NCBI GenBank assembly: GCA_020831585.1
Contig: JAFIGE010000022.1
Location: forward strand, 1 to 49,048
Length of the DNA: 49,048 nt
Source: Opitutales bacterium
Lineage (GTDB): Bacteria; Verrucomicrobiota; Verrucomicrobiia; Opitutales; Oceanipulchritudinaceae
Reading direction: 5' to 3'
Part shown: one piece after another, positions 1 through 8,902 of the stretch
Numbering within the stretch: position 1 is the first letter of the stretch
How the letters are laid out: the number at the start of each line of letters is the position of its first letter
The notes under the pieces: generated by a model
Seen by the model: the letters and a program-made list of their open reading frames with translations, nothing else
Database searches by the model: none
Told to the model about the DNA's origin: nothing
Position numbers and translations under genes: made by a program

Positions 1-8
1 CGACTCAT

Positions 9-42
9 GCGAAGTAAGCTGCATTACTTCGCTTTATTTTTC
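9..42 (+). terminator. Intrinsic terminator for a gene left of the window
   Basis: A perfect 9-bp inverted repeat (GCGAAGTAA at 9-17, TTACTTCGC at 24-32) with a 6-nt loop is followed on the plus strand by TTTATTTTT. The T-tract lies on the plus side only, so it should end a plus-strand transcript entering from the left. It sits just past the stop codon of the convergent kinase gene. Confidence 0.6.
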
Positions 43-1966
43 AAGTAAATACTAGGATGGCATCCATCCGCAAGGGTTTGGGGAGGTGATCGTTCATTCC
101 TGCTTTGAGGCACTCGGCGCGGTCCTGCTCCATCGCCCGGGCCGTGAGGCCGATGATCGGGACAGTGGGCGGCGTCTTTCCAGCAGAAGCCGTTCGCAGC
201 GCACGGGTGGCTTCGAGCCCGTTCATGCGCGGCATTTGCAGGTCCATGAGGATCAGATCGAAGCGCGTTTCAGCGGCTTGCCGGACGGCCGCTTCGCCGT
301 TGTTCGAGGTCGAGACCTTGAGGCCGAGGTTTTTCAGGAGCCCGCAGACAACGCGGCGGTTGGTGGCGTTGTCCTCGACCACAAGGACATGGGTCGCGCC
401 GCCGGAAAAGGCTGGTGGGGGAGATGCGAGCCGGTTGGCTTTGACCTCTGACGGGGTCGGCTCGGTCGCTTCGGGCAACCGAACCGAAAAAGAAAAACAG
501 GAGCCGCCGCCGACCTCGCTCTTCACCGAAATCGTACCGCCCATGAGTTCGCTCAACTGCTTCGAGATGGCCAGACCGAGACCCGTGCCCCCGTAATGAC
601 GGGTGTCGGAGACATCCACCTGGCTGAATTTCTCGAAGAGCCGATCGATCTTTTCCGAGTGGATGCCGATGCCGGTATCCTCCACCGAGAGGTTGAGGTC
701 GACGGAACCGGGCTCCGGGGCGTCCTCGCTGGCACGGGCCTGAAGGCGCACGGCCACACGTCCGGCGGGGGTAAACTTGATCGCATTCCCTACCAGATTA
801 TCGAGTATCTGGCGAAAGCGGGAGGGATCGCCCGTGACCCATGGGGCGTAACCTTGGTCCACCGAACAGGTGAGTTCGAGCCCGCGCCGATCAGCTTCGA
901 TCCGGTGAGCGGCGATGGCATCTGTAGCCACCGCCACGGGGTCGAAGGCAATGGCCTCGAGAGTGAGTTTTCCGGCCTCGATTTTTGAGAAGTCGAGGAT
1001 GTCGTTGACGAGGGAAAGGAGTGTCTCGCTACAACTGCGGAGGAGTTCCGTGTGTTTGCGCTGTTCGGCGTCGAGAGCGGTGTCGAGGAGAAGAGAGGTG
1101 AGGCCGATGACCCCGTTCAGGGGAGTGCGGACCTCGTGGCTCATGTTTGCGAGAAACTCGGACTTGGCGGCGTTGGCGGCATCCGCCTGTTCGCGGGCGG
1201 CCCGCATCTCCTCTTCCGCCCGGCGACGCTCCGTGAGATCCATATTCGTCCCGGTCACGCGGACCGGTTTGCCTGCGGCATCGCGCGAGATGAAACCGCG
1301 CGAGAGGACGGGGACGTAGTGACCGTCGCGGTGCCGCAGTCGGAACTCCACCTGATAGCTCCTCCGCCCGTCTTTCAGAGCTCCGCCGAAAACCGCTTCC
1401 ATCTTGGCCTTGTCGTTCGGATGCATGATGCATTCCCAAAAACTCGCATCAGCGGTGAGTCCGCCCGGCGGGTAGCCGATCTGTGCCCACCACTGGGGGG
1501 AATAATAGAGTTCGTTCCGGACGAGGTCCCAGTCCCAGGGCGCATCGTTGGAGCCCTTGATGACCAGTTCGAGGCGCTCCTCGCTGTGTTTGAGGGCATC
1601 CTTCGCGAGTTTGTATTCGGTGATGTCTTTGTCGGAACTGCGGGCGGCAATCACCCTGCCGGAAGCATCGCGCATGGGAAGGCAGGAAGTGAGCATCCAG
1701 CGCACACGACCGCCTTTCACCTGTTTGGGGTTTTCCGCATCCATGATGACCTTTCCGGAATGGATGACGGACAATCCCCGCTCGCGTGCTTCCGCCCGCC
1801 CTTCCTCCGGGTGGAGATCGTAGAAATTCATCTTTCCCACGAGTTCAGCCGGATGGTAACCAAAGACTTGCGCGGCGCTCTCGCTGGCGTAGGTGAAACA
1901 CCCGTCGAGATCCAACTCCCAGATGACTGTTTGGCTCTGTCGGGCCAGTTCCTCGAAGCGCGCCAA
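41..1966 (-). CDS. Hybrid sensor histidine kinase (PAS-PAS-HisKA-HATPase-REC)
   Basis: Predicted soluble two-component hybrid kinase of about 641 residues. Two PAS/PAC domains (about 1-125 and 127-255) lead by a coiled linker to a HisKA dimerisation domain with phosphoacceptor His277 in [10 protein letters not shown]. An ATPase domain follows ([12 protein letters not shown] box, DTGIGI and [10 protein letters not shown] boxes), then a receiver with Asp575 in LMDLQMP. No membrane segment is visible, so it probably senses a cytoplasmic signal. There is no ATG at the N-terminus: the likely start is TTG at 1966 (GAGAGG just upstream) or CTG at 1978, and a stop closes the frame at 1997-1999. The receiver ends abruptly 9 residues after the KP motif (ILVFT), shorter than usual, so both ends look trimmed. 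The target is unknown; no response regulator lies beside it. Confidence 0.85.
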   Translation of the reverse strand: MARFEELARQSQTVIWELDLDGCFTYASESAAQVFGYHPAELVGKMNFYDLHPEEGRAEARERGLSVIHSGKVIMDAENPKQVKGGRVRWMLTSCLPMRDASGRVIAARSSDKDITEYKLAKDALKHSEERLELVIKGSNDAPWDWDLVRNELYYSPQWWAQIGYPPGGLTADASFWECIMHPNDKAKMEAVFGGALKDGRRSYQVEFRLRHRDGHYVPVLSRGFISRDAAGKPVRVTGTNMDLTERRRAEEEMRAAREQADAANAAKSEFLANMSHEVRTPLNGVIGLTSLLLDTALDAEQRKHTELLRSCSETLLSLVNDILDFSKIEAGKLTLEAIAFDPVAVATDAIAAHRIEADRRGLELTCSVDQGYAPWVTGDPSRFRQILDNLVGNAIKFTPAGRVAVRLQARASEDAPEPGSVDLNLSVEDTGIGIHSEKIDRLFEKFSQVDVSDTRHYGGTGLGLAISKQLSELMGGTISVKSEVGGGSCFSFSVRLPEATEPTPSEVKANRLASPPPAFSGGATHVLVVEDNATNRRVVCGLLKNLGLKVSTSNNGEAAVRQAAETRFDLILMDLQMPRMNGLEATRALRTASAGKTPPTVPIIGLTARAMEQDRAECLKAGMNDHLPKPLRMDAILVFT

Positions 1967-1976
1967 GGCCTCTCGC

Positions 1977-2001
1977 AGTGACCGGATGGAATCCGGTCAC
2001 T
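1977..2001. other. Strong 11-bp hairpin before the kinase gene
   Basis: AGTGACCGGAT (1977-1987) and ATCCGGTCACT (1991-2001) are perfect inverted repeats around a 3-nt loop. The element lies between the oxidoreductase stop (2074) and the kinase start (1966), about 10 nt before the putative TTG. Neither side has a T-tract, so it is not a classical terminator. It could protect an mRNA end, attenuate the kinase, or mark a rearrangement point. Confidence 0.55.
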
Positions 2002-2073
2002 CGGGGGAAGGATGGCAACCGGAAGTGGGCTTGGCGGAAAGGCAGTTTTTTGAAGCGGCTAAGCGGATTGGGC

Positions 2074-3141
2074 TCAAAGATAGGCGAGGGCGGGACCGGC
2101 GAAGTCCTCCACGAGAATCTCCCGTCCTTGGCGTGCGCTTTCATAGAGCGCGTCCAGGATGATTTGCAGGCGAATGCCGTCTTGCGCCGTCGAGGGGAAG
2201 GCATCGCCCGAAGCGAGACACCGCGCCACTTCTTCGTAGGAGGTGATCTCCGGTCCCGGTCGAACAGGCACTGAAACCATGTGCGTCCCTGCCGTGTGGT
2301 GGCAGTAGTGGAGCGTGTAGTCGCCGTGTACGCCGGGACCACCCTCGATGGCTCCGGTTTCTCCCTGCAGGCGCAGGCTCTGCTCCTCGTGCCGGATCTG
2401 GTAGTTGGCCCAGGAAACCTCGAAGGCAATGGACGCACCGTTGTCCAGGCGGACGAGGCCTGTGGCAAAATCCTCCACGTCAAAGCTTTTTCCTTGCACT
2501 TTCGCGCGCGGCACACCGATCCGGTGGTGGGTGACACCGCTTACGGTGACTGGCTTAACCTTGCCCATGAGCCACAAAACAAGATCGAGACGGTGGACGC
2601 CAAGATCGATGAGCGGTCCACCTCCGGAAGCCGATTTTTGGCCAAACCAGCCCCCGAAATTGGGCATCCCGTCCCGCCGGGTCCATTGCACATAAGCGTG
2701 GTAAAGCGGGCCGAGGCTTCCTTCGTCGACCAGGCGCCGGGCGGTCTGCGAGAACGGGCTGAAGCGCTGGGAAAAGTTGATGTAGAGCTGCCGTTTGGCC
2801 TTTTCCGCGGCATCCCGCATGCGCAGCGCGGACGCCACGTTCATGCTCATTGGCTTTTCGCAGAGCACATGCGCGCCCGCCTCCAAACAATCCACACTCA
2901 CAGACTCGTGCAGCACGTTGGGCAGAGCCACAGAGACGAGATCGGGCTTCACCGCCCGCAGCATCTCCTTGTGATTGCTGAAGGTTTGGCTCTGCGGAGC
3001 CAGCTTGTGCACGTCGGCGAGACGTCCCGCGTCGAGATCGACGAGAGCGACAACTTCGGCAAACGGGCTCTTGAGGTAGTGCTGAAGGTGGAATCGGCCC
3101 ATGCCCATTCCGATGATGGCGATACGAATTTTTGAACTCAT
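2074..3141 (-). CDS. Gfo/Idh/MocA family NAD(P)-dependent oxidoreductase
   Basis: A 355-residue protein of the glucose-fructose oxidoreductase/inositol dehydrogenase family. The N-terminal Rossmann fold carries IIGMGMGRFH. The family EKP signature (LCEKPMS, about residues 94-100) holds the catalytic-region lysine, and GGGPLIDLGVHRLDL in the C-terminal domain holds the Asp and His typical of the active site. Length and start (ATG at 3141) are normal for the family. The substrate cannot be told from sequence; such proteins act on sugars, cyclitols or their acids, and many occur in polysaccharide-degrading Verrucomicrobiota. A probable terminator separates it from prs upstream, so it is probably transcribed separately, with the kinase 107 bp downstream. 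Confidence 0.88.
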   Translation of the reverse strand: MSSKIRIAIIGMGMGRFHLQHYLKSPFAEVVALVDLDAGRLADVHKLAPQSQTFSNHKEMLRAVKPDLVSVALPNVLHESVSVDCLEAGAHVLCEKPMSMNVASALRMRDAAEKAKRQLYINFSQRFSPFSQTARRLVDEGSLGPLYHAYVQWTRRDGMPNFGGWFGQKSASGGGPLIDLGVHRLDLVLWLMGKVKPVTVSGVTHHRIGVPRAKVQGKSFDVEDFATGLVRLDNGASIAFEVSWANYQIRHEEQSLRLQGETGAIEGGPGVHGDYTLHYCHHTAGTHMVSVPVRPGPEITSYEEVARCLASGDAFPSTAQDGIRLQIILDALYESARQGREILVEDFAGPALAYL

Positions 3142-3160
3142 TGTCAGAAAATTTGAAATT

Positions 3161-3200
3161 GGGAAAAAGGGGAGCAGGGGAACAATGCGCTCTCCTGCTC
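3161..3200 (-). terminator. Probable intrinsic terminator downstream of prs
   Basis: On the minus strand GAGCAGG (3200-3194) pairs with CCTGCTC (3178-3172) and is followed by CCCTTTTTCCC. It starts 19 bp past the prs stop. The loop is long (15 nt) and the T run is short (five), so efficiency is uncertain. Confidence 0.5.
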
Positions 3201-3218
3201 AAGAAAGCCTACTCCACC

Positions 3219-4166
3219 TTACACTCCCTTGATGCGGAAGAGACTGGTGACGCTCTGGTGGTTGTTGATGCGCAACATGGCTTCGCCGAGGAGGGGAGCA
3301 ATGCTCAGGACCGTGATCGGCAAGTCGCGACAATCGATGGGATTGGAGTTCGTCGTTAGGAGTTCGTCGATGAAGCCTGTTTTCAGGCGCTCGTAGCCCT
3401 TTTCGTTGAGCACGGCATGGCTTACGGCGGCGCGCACGCGGGTGGCCCCGTTTTCCCGCACGATCCGTGCAGCCGCTTCCAGTGTACCGCCTGATTCGGT
3501 GAGGTCGTCGACGAGCAAAACAGATTTTCCGCGCACATCGCCCACCATGCTGATTGCTTCCACACTGGCCGCATCCCAGCGTCGCTTGGCCACAAATCCG
3601 AACTCTGTACCCAGCGCATCGGCATACGCCGCCACCATCTTGATGCCGCCGACGTCCGGAGAAATGATGACGAGATCCTCCTCTTTGTATTTTCGCAGGT
3701 AGTCAAAGAAGACGCTCGAAGCGTAGAGGTGGTCGACGGGGATGTCGAAAAAGCCCTGGATCTGAGGCGCGTGCAGATCCATTGTGAGCACGCGGTTGGC
3801 CCCCGCCACAGTGAGAAGGTTTGCCACCAGTTTCGCGGTGATCGGTACGCGCGGCTGATCCTTGCGGTCCTGCCGGGCATAGCCGAAAAAGGGCAAAACG
3901 GCCGTGATACGCTGCGCCGATGCCCGGCGGGCCGCGTCAATCATGATGAGCAGCTCCATGAGGTTGTCGTTCGCCGGCGGGCAGGTCGGCTGCACGATGA
4001 AGACGTCCTTGCCGCGGACATTTTCATCGATCTTCACGAAAACTTCCTGATCGGGAAATCGTTTCAGGGTCACGTGGCACGGTTCCACGCCAATAAACTC
4101 ACAGATCGAGCGCGCCAGTTCACGATGCGCGCTCCCCATGAGAATTTTCATTTGTCCAATCTGCAT
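3219..4166 (-). CDS. prs: Ribose-phosphate pyrophosphokinase (PRPP synthetase)
   Basis: Makes phosphoribosyl pyrophosphate from ribose-5-phosphate and ATP, feeding purine, pyrimidine, histidine, tryptophan and NAD synthesis. Diagnostic stretches are NENVRG-like DENVRGKDVFIVQ, the ATP-binding FGYARQDRK loop, MDLHAPQIQGFFDIP, the flexible KRRWDA region and the PRPP-binding loop LLVDDLTESGGT. The reading frame stays open upstream to a TTG at 4235, but starting at ATG 4166 (MQIGQMKIL) aligns with known Prs N-termini and gives 315 residues, the usual class I length. It lies 72 bp downstream of lpxD on the same strand, so the two may share a transcript. Confidence 0.96.
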   Translation of the reverse strand: MQIGQMKILMGSAHRELARSICEFIGVEPCHVTLKRFPDQEVFVKIDENVRGKDVFIVQPTCPPANDNLMELLIMIDAARRASAQRITAVLPFFGYARQDRKDQPRVPITAKLVANLLTVAGANRVLTMDLHAPQIQGFFDIPVDHLYASSVFFDYLRKYKEEDLVIISPDVGGIKMVAAYADALGTEFGFVAKRRWDAASVEAISMVGDVRGKSVLLVDDLTESGGTLEAAARIVRENGATRVRAAVSHAVLNEKGYERLKTGFIDELLTTNSNPIDCRDLPITVLSIAPLLGEAMLRINNHQSVTSLFRIKGV

Positions 4167-4238
4167 GACGGGCTCAGTTCGGGGTTTCACCTCTTCAGGG
4201 AGCAAGAGATACGGGTATGCCTCCGCTTCACGCAACAG

Positions 4239-5294
4239 CTATTTCGCCGAAATATCTTTGGGTAGGCGGTTCTCCAGGTCGCGAAAGCGCTGAAACAACT
4301 CGGGCAGGCGCCGCACCATGCCCTCGAGGCGGCGTTGTTCGGTGAAAGCGCGCGCGGGCGTCCCCGTCACGAGGCTCTTTGGCGGGAGCGATTTCCCAAG
4401 GCCCGCCTGGCCCCCGACTTGGGAGAAGCTACCGATTTCGATGTGCCCTGAAATTCCCGCCTGGCCAGCCAGGGTCACAAAGTCGCCAAGCTTTGCGCTT
4501 CCCGCTATGCCGACACCCGAACAGAGGAGGCAATGTCTACCGACCACACAGTTGTGGCCGATCTGCACCAGATTGTCGATCTTCGTGCCCGTCCCGATGC
4601 GGGTTTCGGTTAGGCGGGCGCGGTCGATCGTCGAATTCGAACCGATCTCCACGCGGTCCTCCAACACCACCCGACCAATCTGCGGCACTTTCCGGTGGCC
4701 CTCCTTGCCCGATTCGTAGCCGAACCCATCCCCTCCGATACGCACGCCGCTGTGCAGGAGACAGTCCGCCCCCACCACGCACTCGTGGGCGATCGTCACC
4801 TGAGGAAAAAGCCGGGTGTTCCGCCCGATATGCGCACCCTTTCCGATAAAGCACTGGGCGCCGATGATGGCATCTGCCTCCACCACCGCACCCGCCTCAA
4901 TCACACAGAGCGGACCGATGTGGGCCGATGAATCGACCCGCGCCAAAGCATCCACCACGGCGGACGGGTGCACGCCGCCGGGCGGGCGGGGGAGGGCCTT
5001 CCGTTCAACTTCCTCCGCGATGAGCGCAAGCCCCAGCGATGGGTTGGGCAGCCAGAAGTAAACCTGCCCGGGCTTCGGCAGTACCTCGCAACCCTCCGGA
5101 AGCAGCACGATACCCGCCCCTGATTTCTCCAGACGCGCCCGGTTTGCGGCTTTATTGAGGAACGAAATATCCTCCGGACCGGCCGCCTCCAGCGGGGCCA
5201 TGCCCGAGAAAACCCCGGAGCCGCACGCTCCGGCCGACCGCGTCCCCTCAGGCAGCAAACTCTTCACGTCCTCCAACGTGTAGCGGAATTCCAT
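4239..5294 (-). CDS. lpxD: UDP-3-O-acylglucosamine N-acyltransferase
   Basis: Third step of lipid A synthesis: transfers a 3-hydroxyacyl chain from acyl-ACP to the 2-amino group of UDP-3-O-acylglucosamine in the cytoplasm. The N-terminal LpxD domain (about 1-105) is followed by a left-handed beta-helix of hexapeptide repeats (about 110-310), including IGGDGFGY and NLVQIGHNC, the latter bearing the expected catalytic His. A C-terminal helix ([24 protein letters not shown]) completes the fold. I chose ATG 5294 (MEFRYTLED, preceded by GGGGAAT) over an in-frame GTG at 5315, giving 351 residues. It shows that the organism has an LPS-type outer membrane. Confidence 0.95.
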   Translation of the reverse strand: MEFRYTLEDVKSLLPEGTRSAGACGSGVFSGMAPLEAAGPEDISFLNKAANRARLEKSGAGIVLLPEGCEVLPKPGQVYFWLPNPSLGLALIAEEVERKALPRPPGGVHPSAVVDALARVDSSAHIGPLCVIEAGAVVEADAIIGAQCFIGKGAHIGRNTRLFPQVTIAHECVVGADCLLHSGVRIGGDGFGYESGKEGHRKVPQIGRVVLEDRVEIGSNSTIDRARLTETRIGTGTKIDNLVQIGHNCVVGRHCLLCSGVGIAGSAKLGDFVTLAGQAGISGHIEIGSFSQVGGQAGLGKSLPPKSLVTGTPARAFTEQRRLEGMVRRLPELFQRFRDLENRLPKDISAK

Positions 5295-5610
5295 ATTCCC
5301 CAAAAAAAGGCGCACCCATCCATTCTGCGCAATCGCAAACGCTCAACCAAATTTAAAATGGTAAAATTTATTGCCGTTCGTGGTTGATCGCTTTGGGTTG
5401 CATGGATGTGAGATAACTAAAGCTTCGTTCGCGAGAGAGGGTGGGGGTGTTTTTATGTGGTGCGGTTTTGCGTCGGGGCGATTGGGATAATTTTAGGTTG
5501 TGAATTTTCCGCTGCCGGGAATTTTCTCATCTACGAGTCTTGACAGCTTTGAAAGCTTTTGATCGAATTCTTCCAGTTTCTTTCATTTCGCATTTTCGAT
5601 AACCCCTTTC
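5295..5610. promoter_or_regulatory. Divergent intergenic region lpxD / BMC operon
   Basis: 316 bp with no credible gene. It must hold the lpxD-prs promoter (minus) and the BMC operon promoter (plus). The lpxD-proximal part (5345-5372) is A+T-rich with repeated AAATTT blocks. The best plus-strand promoter is listed separately. Confidence 0.6.
5540..5568 (+). promoter_or_regulatory. Candidate sigma70-type promoter with embedded palindrome, BMC operon
   Basis: TTGACA (5540-5545), a 17-bp spacer and TCGAAT (5563-5568) give a plausible housekeeping promoter about 40 bp before the pduL start. The spacer contains a perfect 13-bp palindrome AGCTTTGAAAGCT (5545-5557) touching the -35 box, a good position for a repressor operator. 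No regulator gene is found beside it. Promoter consensus in this phylum is poorly known. Confidence 0.45.
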
Positions 5611-6294
5611 ATGCAACTTCCTTCCCCCATTGATCGATCCCAAGTGGAGCGTCTTGTGAGAGAGGCCCTGCGGGCTCAGCGGTCGGCTCCTGTCGTTGTG
5701 GAAAGATCGCGTAGCGCGCCCCCTCCTTTGGTGGTCAATATCAGTGCGCGGCATTGTCACCTCACCCAGGAGGCGGTGGAGCAGCTTTTTGGTCCGGGCC
5801 ATCGTCTCACGCCGATGAAGTGGCTCTATCAGGAGGGTCAATTTGCTGCCAAGGAAATGGTCACGCTCGTCGGGCCGCGCAGCCGGGTGATTTCGAATCT
5901 GCGCATTCTGGGGCCGTGCCGCACACTCAATCAGGTGGAACTGGCTTTCACGGATGCGATCGCCCTCGGCTTTCAAATCCCGGTGCGCCCATCGGGTTCG
6001 ATTGAGGGAACGCCGGGTTGTATGCTTATGGGACCAGCGGGCTTTTTTGAGCTGCCGGAGGGTGTTATCCGGGCCGCTCCCCACGCCCACCTCAGCCCTG
6101 CGGATGCCGAGTTTTACGGCGTCAAGGCCGGGGATATGATGAAGCTGCGGATCGGCGGCGACCTCGGGGTCACTTTTGACCGTATCCTTGCCCGCGTGGA
6201 TCCGTCTTTCAAACTGGAGGTCCACATCGACACCGATGAAGGCAACGCCTGCGGGCTCGGGCCGGACACCCCCGTCGAACTCCTCCCTTCCTGA
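5611..6294 (+). CDS. pduL: PduL-type phosphotransacylase of the microcompartment
   Basis: Converts acyl-CoA and phosphate to acyl-phosphate and CoA, regenerating CoA inside the BMC lumen; here the likely substrate is lactyl-CoA. The 227-residue protein shows the PduL zinc ligands: His48 and His50 (SARHCHLT), His158 and His160 (PHAHLSP) and His205 (EVHIDTDEGNA). Residues about 5-24 (SPIDRSQVERLVREALRAQR) form an amphipathic helix joined by a Pro-rich linker, the usual encapsulation peptide of BMC cargo. It is the first gene of the operon. PduL is not homologous to Pta; use of lactyl- rather than propionyl-CoA is inferred from the aldolase at the far end. Confidence 0.94.
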   Translation: MQLPSPIDRSQVERLVREALRAQRSAPVVVERSRSAPPPLVVNISARHCHLTQEAVEQLFGPGHRLTPMKWLYQEGQFAAKEMVTLVGPRSRVISNLRILGPCRTLNQVELAFTDAIALGFQIPVRPSGSIEGTPGCMLMGPAGFFELPEGVIRAAPHAHLSPADAEFYGVKAGDMMKLRIGGDLGVTFDRILARVDPSFKLEVHIDTDEGNACGLGPDTPVELLPS

Positions 6295-6352
6295 ACTTTT
6301 TTGAATTTAAACGAGGTGCTCGTCACCGCCACAACTCAACCCACAGAACGAT

Positions 6353-6622
6353 ATGAATGAATCACTCGGATTGGTAGAAACAAAGGGCTTCACCGGCGCG
6401 GTCGAAGCGAGCGATGCGATGGTCAAGGCGGCCAGCGTGCAGTTGGTCAAAACCGTGCAGATCGGGGGCGGCTACATCACCGCGCTCGTGAAGGGCGATG
6501 TTGGCAGTGTGAAGGCCGCCGTCGAAGCGGGCGCCGCCGCCGCCAGCAAAGTCGGTGAGCTCGTCAGCTCCCACGTCATCCCGCGCCCGCACGCGGATCT
6601 CCTCAAACAATTCAACGTCTAA
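6353..6622 (+). CDS. BMC-H hexameric shell protein (pore GGG)
   Basis: An 89-residue single BMC-domain protein, the hexagonal tile of microcompartment facets. It has the family pattern: N-terminal [24 protein letters not shown] after the pore, and IPRPHADL near the C-terminus. The pore tripeptide that aligns with GSG in PduA is Gly38-Gly39-Gly40 (QIGGGYIT), so the pore lacks the serine hydroxyl seen in the next paralogue. It is 58 bp after pduL and 20 bp before the second BMC-H gene. Confidence 0.95.
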   Translation: MNESLGLVETKGFTGAVEASDAMVKAASVQLVKTVQIGGGYITALVKGDVGSVKAAVEAGAAAASKVGELVSSHVIPRPHADLLKQFNV

Positions 6623-6642
6623 TTTTTCGAAGGACAAACATC

Positions 6643-6918
6643 ATGGCACCGAAAGCATTGGGAATGATTGAAGCCAAGGGCTTCGTAACCCTCCTCGAAG
6701 CGGCCGATGCCGCTCTCAAATCAGCCGACGTCACCCTCACGGGCTGGGAGTCGGTTGGGAGCGGCCTCGTAACGGCCTTCTTCCGCGGAGATGTGGCGGC
6801 CGTCAAGGCGGCTGTCGACGCGGGCGCGGCCGCTGGCCAAGCCGTCGGCGAAGTCATCAGCGTGCAGGTGATCCCGCGCCCGCACGATGATCTCTGCAAG
6901 CTCAACAAGAGCCTTTAA
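6643..6918 (+). CDS. BMC-H hexameric shell protein (pore GSG)
   Basis: A 91-residue BMC-H tile with LGMIEAKGF at the N-terminus, [15 protein letters not shown] and IPRPHDDL. The pore motif is Gly39-Ser40-Gly41, as in PduA, whose pore passes small polar metabolites. AAGG precedes the ATG. It lies between the first BMC-H and acetate kinase genes and probably arose by tandem duplication. Confidence 0.95.
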   Translation: MAPKALGMIEAKGFVTLLEAADAALKSADVTLTGWESVGSGLVTAFFRGDVAAVKAAVDAGAAAGQAVGEVISVQVIPRPHDDLCKLNKSL

Positions 6919-6967
6919 AACCCACCCGGATCGCACGACCAACACGCCGCGTCGCATTCTTTGCCGG

Positions 6968-8152
6968 ATGAAAATCCTCGTCGCCAACCTCGGTTCGACC
7001 TCGTTCAAGTATCGCCTCTTCTCCTTTAGCGGAGAAGCGGAGACGCTCTTGGCCAAGGGCGGATACGAGCGCGTGGAGGACTTCGGCGCGGTCATTTCCG
7101 ATGCCCTGAAAAATCTCATCGACGGCGGGCATCTGGAGTCGATGGACGATTTGGCGGGAGTCGGTTTTAAAACCGTTCTCGGCAAAGACCTCTCCGGTTG
7201 TGTCCTCGCTGATGAACGCACACTTGCCGCGCTGGACGGGTTTGCGCAGATTGCGCCGGCTCATAACCCCGCTTATGCCGCCGGTATCCGGCAGTTTCAG
7301 CGGCTTACCCGCGCGCCTTGTGTGGCCCTCTTCGAGACGAGTTTTTACCAATGGATGCCGGAGTCGGCGAAGCACTATGGCGTTCCGCGGGCATGGCGCG
7401 AGGCGGGTATCCGGCGTTACGGGTTCCACGGGGCAAGTCACAAGTTCATCGCCGAACGCTCCGCCGAGCTGCTTGGGCGGGACGATGTCGCCGGGCGGGT
7501 GCGCCAGCTCTACGTGCGGGGTCCGGGCGAAGAGCCCGCACAACCGCTGCGCGTGATCTCCTGCCACTTGGGCGGAAGCAGCTCCGTCGCCGGCATGCGC
7601 TCGGGCGTAGCCATGGGTTGCAGCTTTGGCCTCTCTCCGCAGAGCGGTCTTCCGCACAACAACCGCGTGGGCGATCTCGATTCCATGGCCATCGCCGTGG
7701 CCATGAAGGAACTCGGCATCTCCTTCGACGAAGCCCTCCGCCAGCTCTCCAAAGAGGGCGGTCTCCTTGGGCTGAGCGGTTGCAGCAACGATATCCGCGA
7801 TGTCGTTGCGGCCATGGAGGCGGGCAACGCGGATGCCGCAGTGGCGATCGATGTTTTTGTGCACTCGATCCGGCAATGGATCGGATCCTTTTTCTTCGAG
7901 ATGGGCGGTGCGGAAGCGCTCGTCTTCACGGCTGGTATCGGTGAAAATCAGGCACTCGTGCGCGAGCGCGTGTGCGCCGGGCTGGCCCCCCTCGGGATCG
8001 AACTCGACACCGGTCGCAACGCCGGGTTCCGCGCCGCCGAAGGCGATCTCGCCACCCCCGCTTCGCGGACGCGCATCCTCGTGATTCCCACCAATGAAGA
8101 ACTCGTGGTGGCGCGGGAGACGCGGCGCCTGCTCCTTTCCCGGTCCTCCTAG
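6968..8152 (+). CDS. ackA: Acetate kinase-family enzyme of the BMC operon
   Basis: Transfers phosphate from an acyl-phosphate to ADP, the ATP-yielding last step after PduL; lactyl-phosphate to lactate is the inferred physiological reaction. The 394-residue protein carries the acetokinase signatures VANLGSTSFKY at the N-terminus, RRYGFHGASHKFI, the adenosine-binding HLGGSSSV loop and FTAGIGENQ near the C-terminus. The frame is open further upstream, but ATG 6968 matches family N-termini and avoids overlap with the BMC-H gene. It has no obvious encapsulation helix, so it may act outside the shell. Its place between shell genes ties it to the BMC rather than to general acetate metabolism. Confidence 0.9.
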   Translation: MKILVANLGSTSFKYRLFSFSGEAETLLAKGGYERVEDFGAVISDALKNLIDGGHLESMDDLAGVGFKTVLGKDLSGCVLADERTLAALDGFAQIAPAHNPAYAAGIRQFQRLTRAPCVALFETSFYQWMPESAKHYGVPRAWREAGIRRYGFHGASHKFIAERSAELLGRDDVAGRVRQLYVRGPGEEPAQPLRVISCHLGGSSSVAGMRSGVAMGCSFGLSPQSGLPHNNRVGDLDSMAIAVAMKELGISFDEALRQLSKEGGLLGLSGCSNDIRDVVAAMEAGNADAAVAIDVFVHSIRQWIGSFFFEMGGAEALVFTAGIGENQALVRERVCAGLAPLGIELDTGRNAGFRAAEGDLATPASRTRILVIPTNEELVVARETRRLLLSRSS

Positions 8153-8200
8153 GACCTTCTTTCAAACGTATCCACTTTTTCCATCCACCCAACAAATATT

Positions 8201-8497
8201 ATGGCTAGTCAAGCAATTGGAATGCTCGAGACGAAAGGTCTCGTTGCCCTCGTAACCGGAACAGACGCTATGCTCAAAGCGGCCAACGTTGAGCTCGCCG
8301 GCCCCCTCAAGCAGGTGGGCAGCGCCCTCGTCACGGCCACAGTCACCGGTGACGTGGCAGCGGTGAAAGCCGCGATCGAAGCCGGTGCCCAAGCGGCACA
8401 GGCAGTCGGTGAGGTCATCAGTGTGCAAGTGATCCCCCGCCCGGCGGCCGAGGTCATGAGCATCATCCCGACCGCACCCGCGGCCAAGGGCAAGTAA
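8201..8497 (+). CDS. BMC-H hexameric shell protein (pore GSA, C-terminal tail)
   Basis: Third BMC-H paralogue, 98 residues: [37 protein letters not shown]. The pore tripeptide is Gly40-Ser41-Ala42, differing from both other tiles. After the IPRP motif the protein runs on as an Ala/Pro tail ending in Lys-Gly-Lys. It is followed after 9 bp by a BMC-P gene. Confidence 0.95.
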   Translation: MASQAIGMLETKGLVALVTGTDAMLKAANVELAGPLKQVGSALVTATVTGDVAAVKAAIEAGAQAAQAVGEVISVQVIPRPAAEVMSIIPTAPAAKGK

Positions 8498-8506
8498 AGC
8501 AACACG

Positions 8507-8902
8507 ATGTTCCTCGCCCGCGTCATCGGCTCTGTCGTGGCGACGAAGAAGGACGAAAGCATGAAGGGGCGCAAGCTCCTCCTGCTGCGCCCGCTTCTCG
8601 TCGACGAAGCCCAGCCCGACCGCTTCCGGTCGGGGCAGAATACCATCGTGGCGGTGGATTCCCACGGAGCCGGAAAGGACGAAATCGTTCTTTTCTGCCA
8701 GGGGAGCAGTGCCCGCCAGGCGACCGGTATGAAGCAGTTGCCCGTCGATGCCGCCGTGATCGGAATCGTCGACCGTATCGAGGTCCTCGGCAAGTCGACC
8801 TACTGCGCAGGCGACGACACCGCCTCCGCTCAATCGGCTTCCCCGACAAACGTCAAGTCCACCGCCCCCGCCAAGAAAACCTCCCGTTCCCAAACTAAAT
8901 GA
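8507..8902 (+). CDS. BMC-P (EutN/CcmL) pentameric vertex protein with basic tail
   Basis: Shell vertex protein of the EutN/CcmL family, which caps the corners of BMC polyhedra. The N-terminus MFLARVIGSVVATKKDESMKG and VDSHGAGKDEIVLFCQGSSAR are typical. At 131 residues it is longer than the usual 85-100: about 30 extra Ser/Thr/Ala/Lys-rich residues follow the domain and look disordered. Its stop overlaps the start of the aldehyde dehydrogenase gene (ATGA at 8899), implying translational coupling. Confidence 0.93.
   Translation: MFLARVIGSVVATKKDESMKGRKLLLLRPLLVDEAQPDRFRSGQNTIVAVDSHGAGKDEIVLFCQGSSARQATGMKQLPVDAAVIGIVDRIEVLGKSTYCAGDDTASAQSASPTNVKSTAPAKKTSRSQTK

Noticed and set aside
2281-3135. 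284-codon plus-strand frame opposite the oxidoreductase
   Set aside because: Antisense shadow of the Gfo/Idh/MocA gene, whose motifs are intact on the minus strand.
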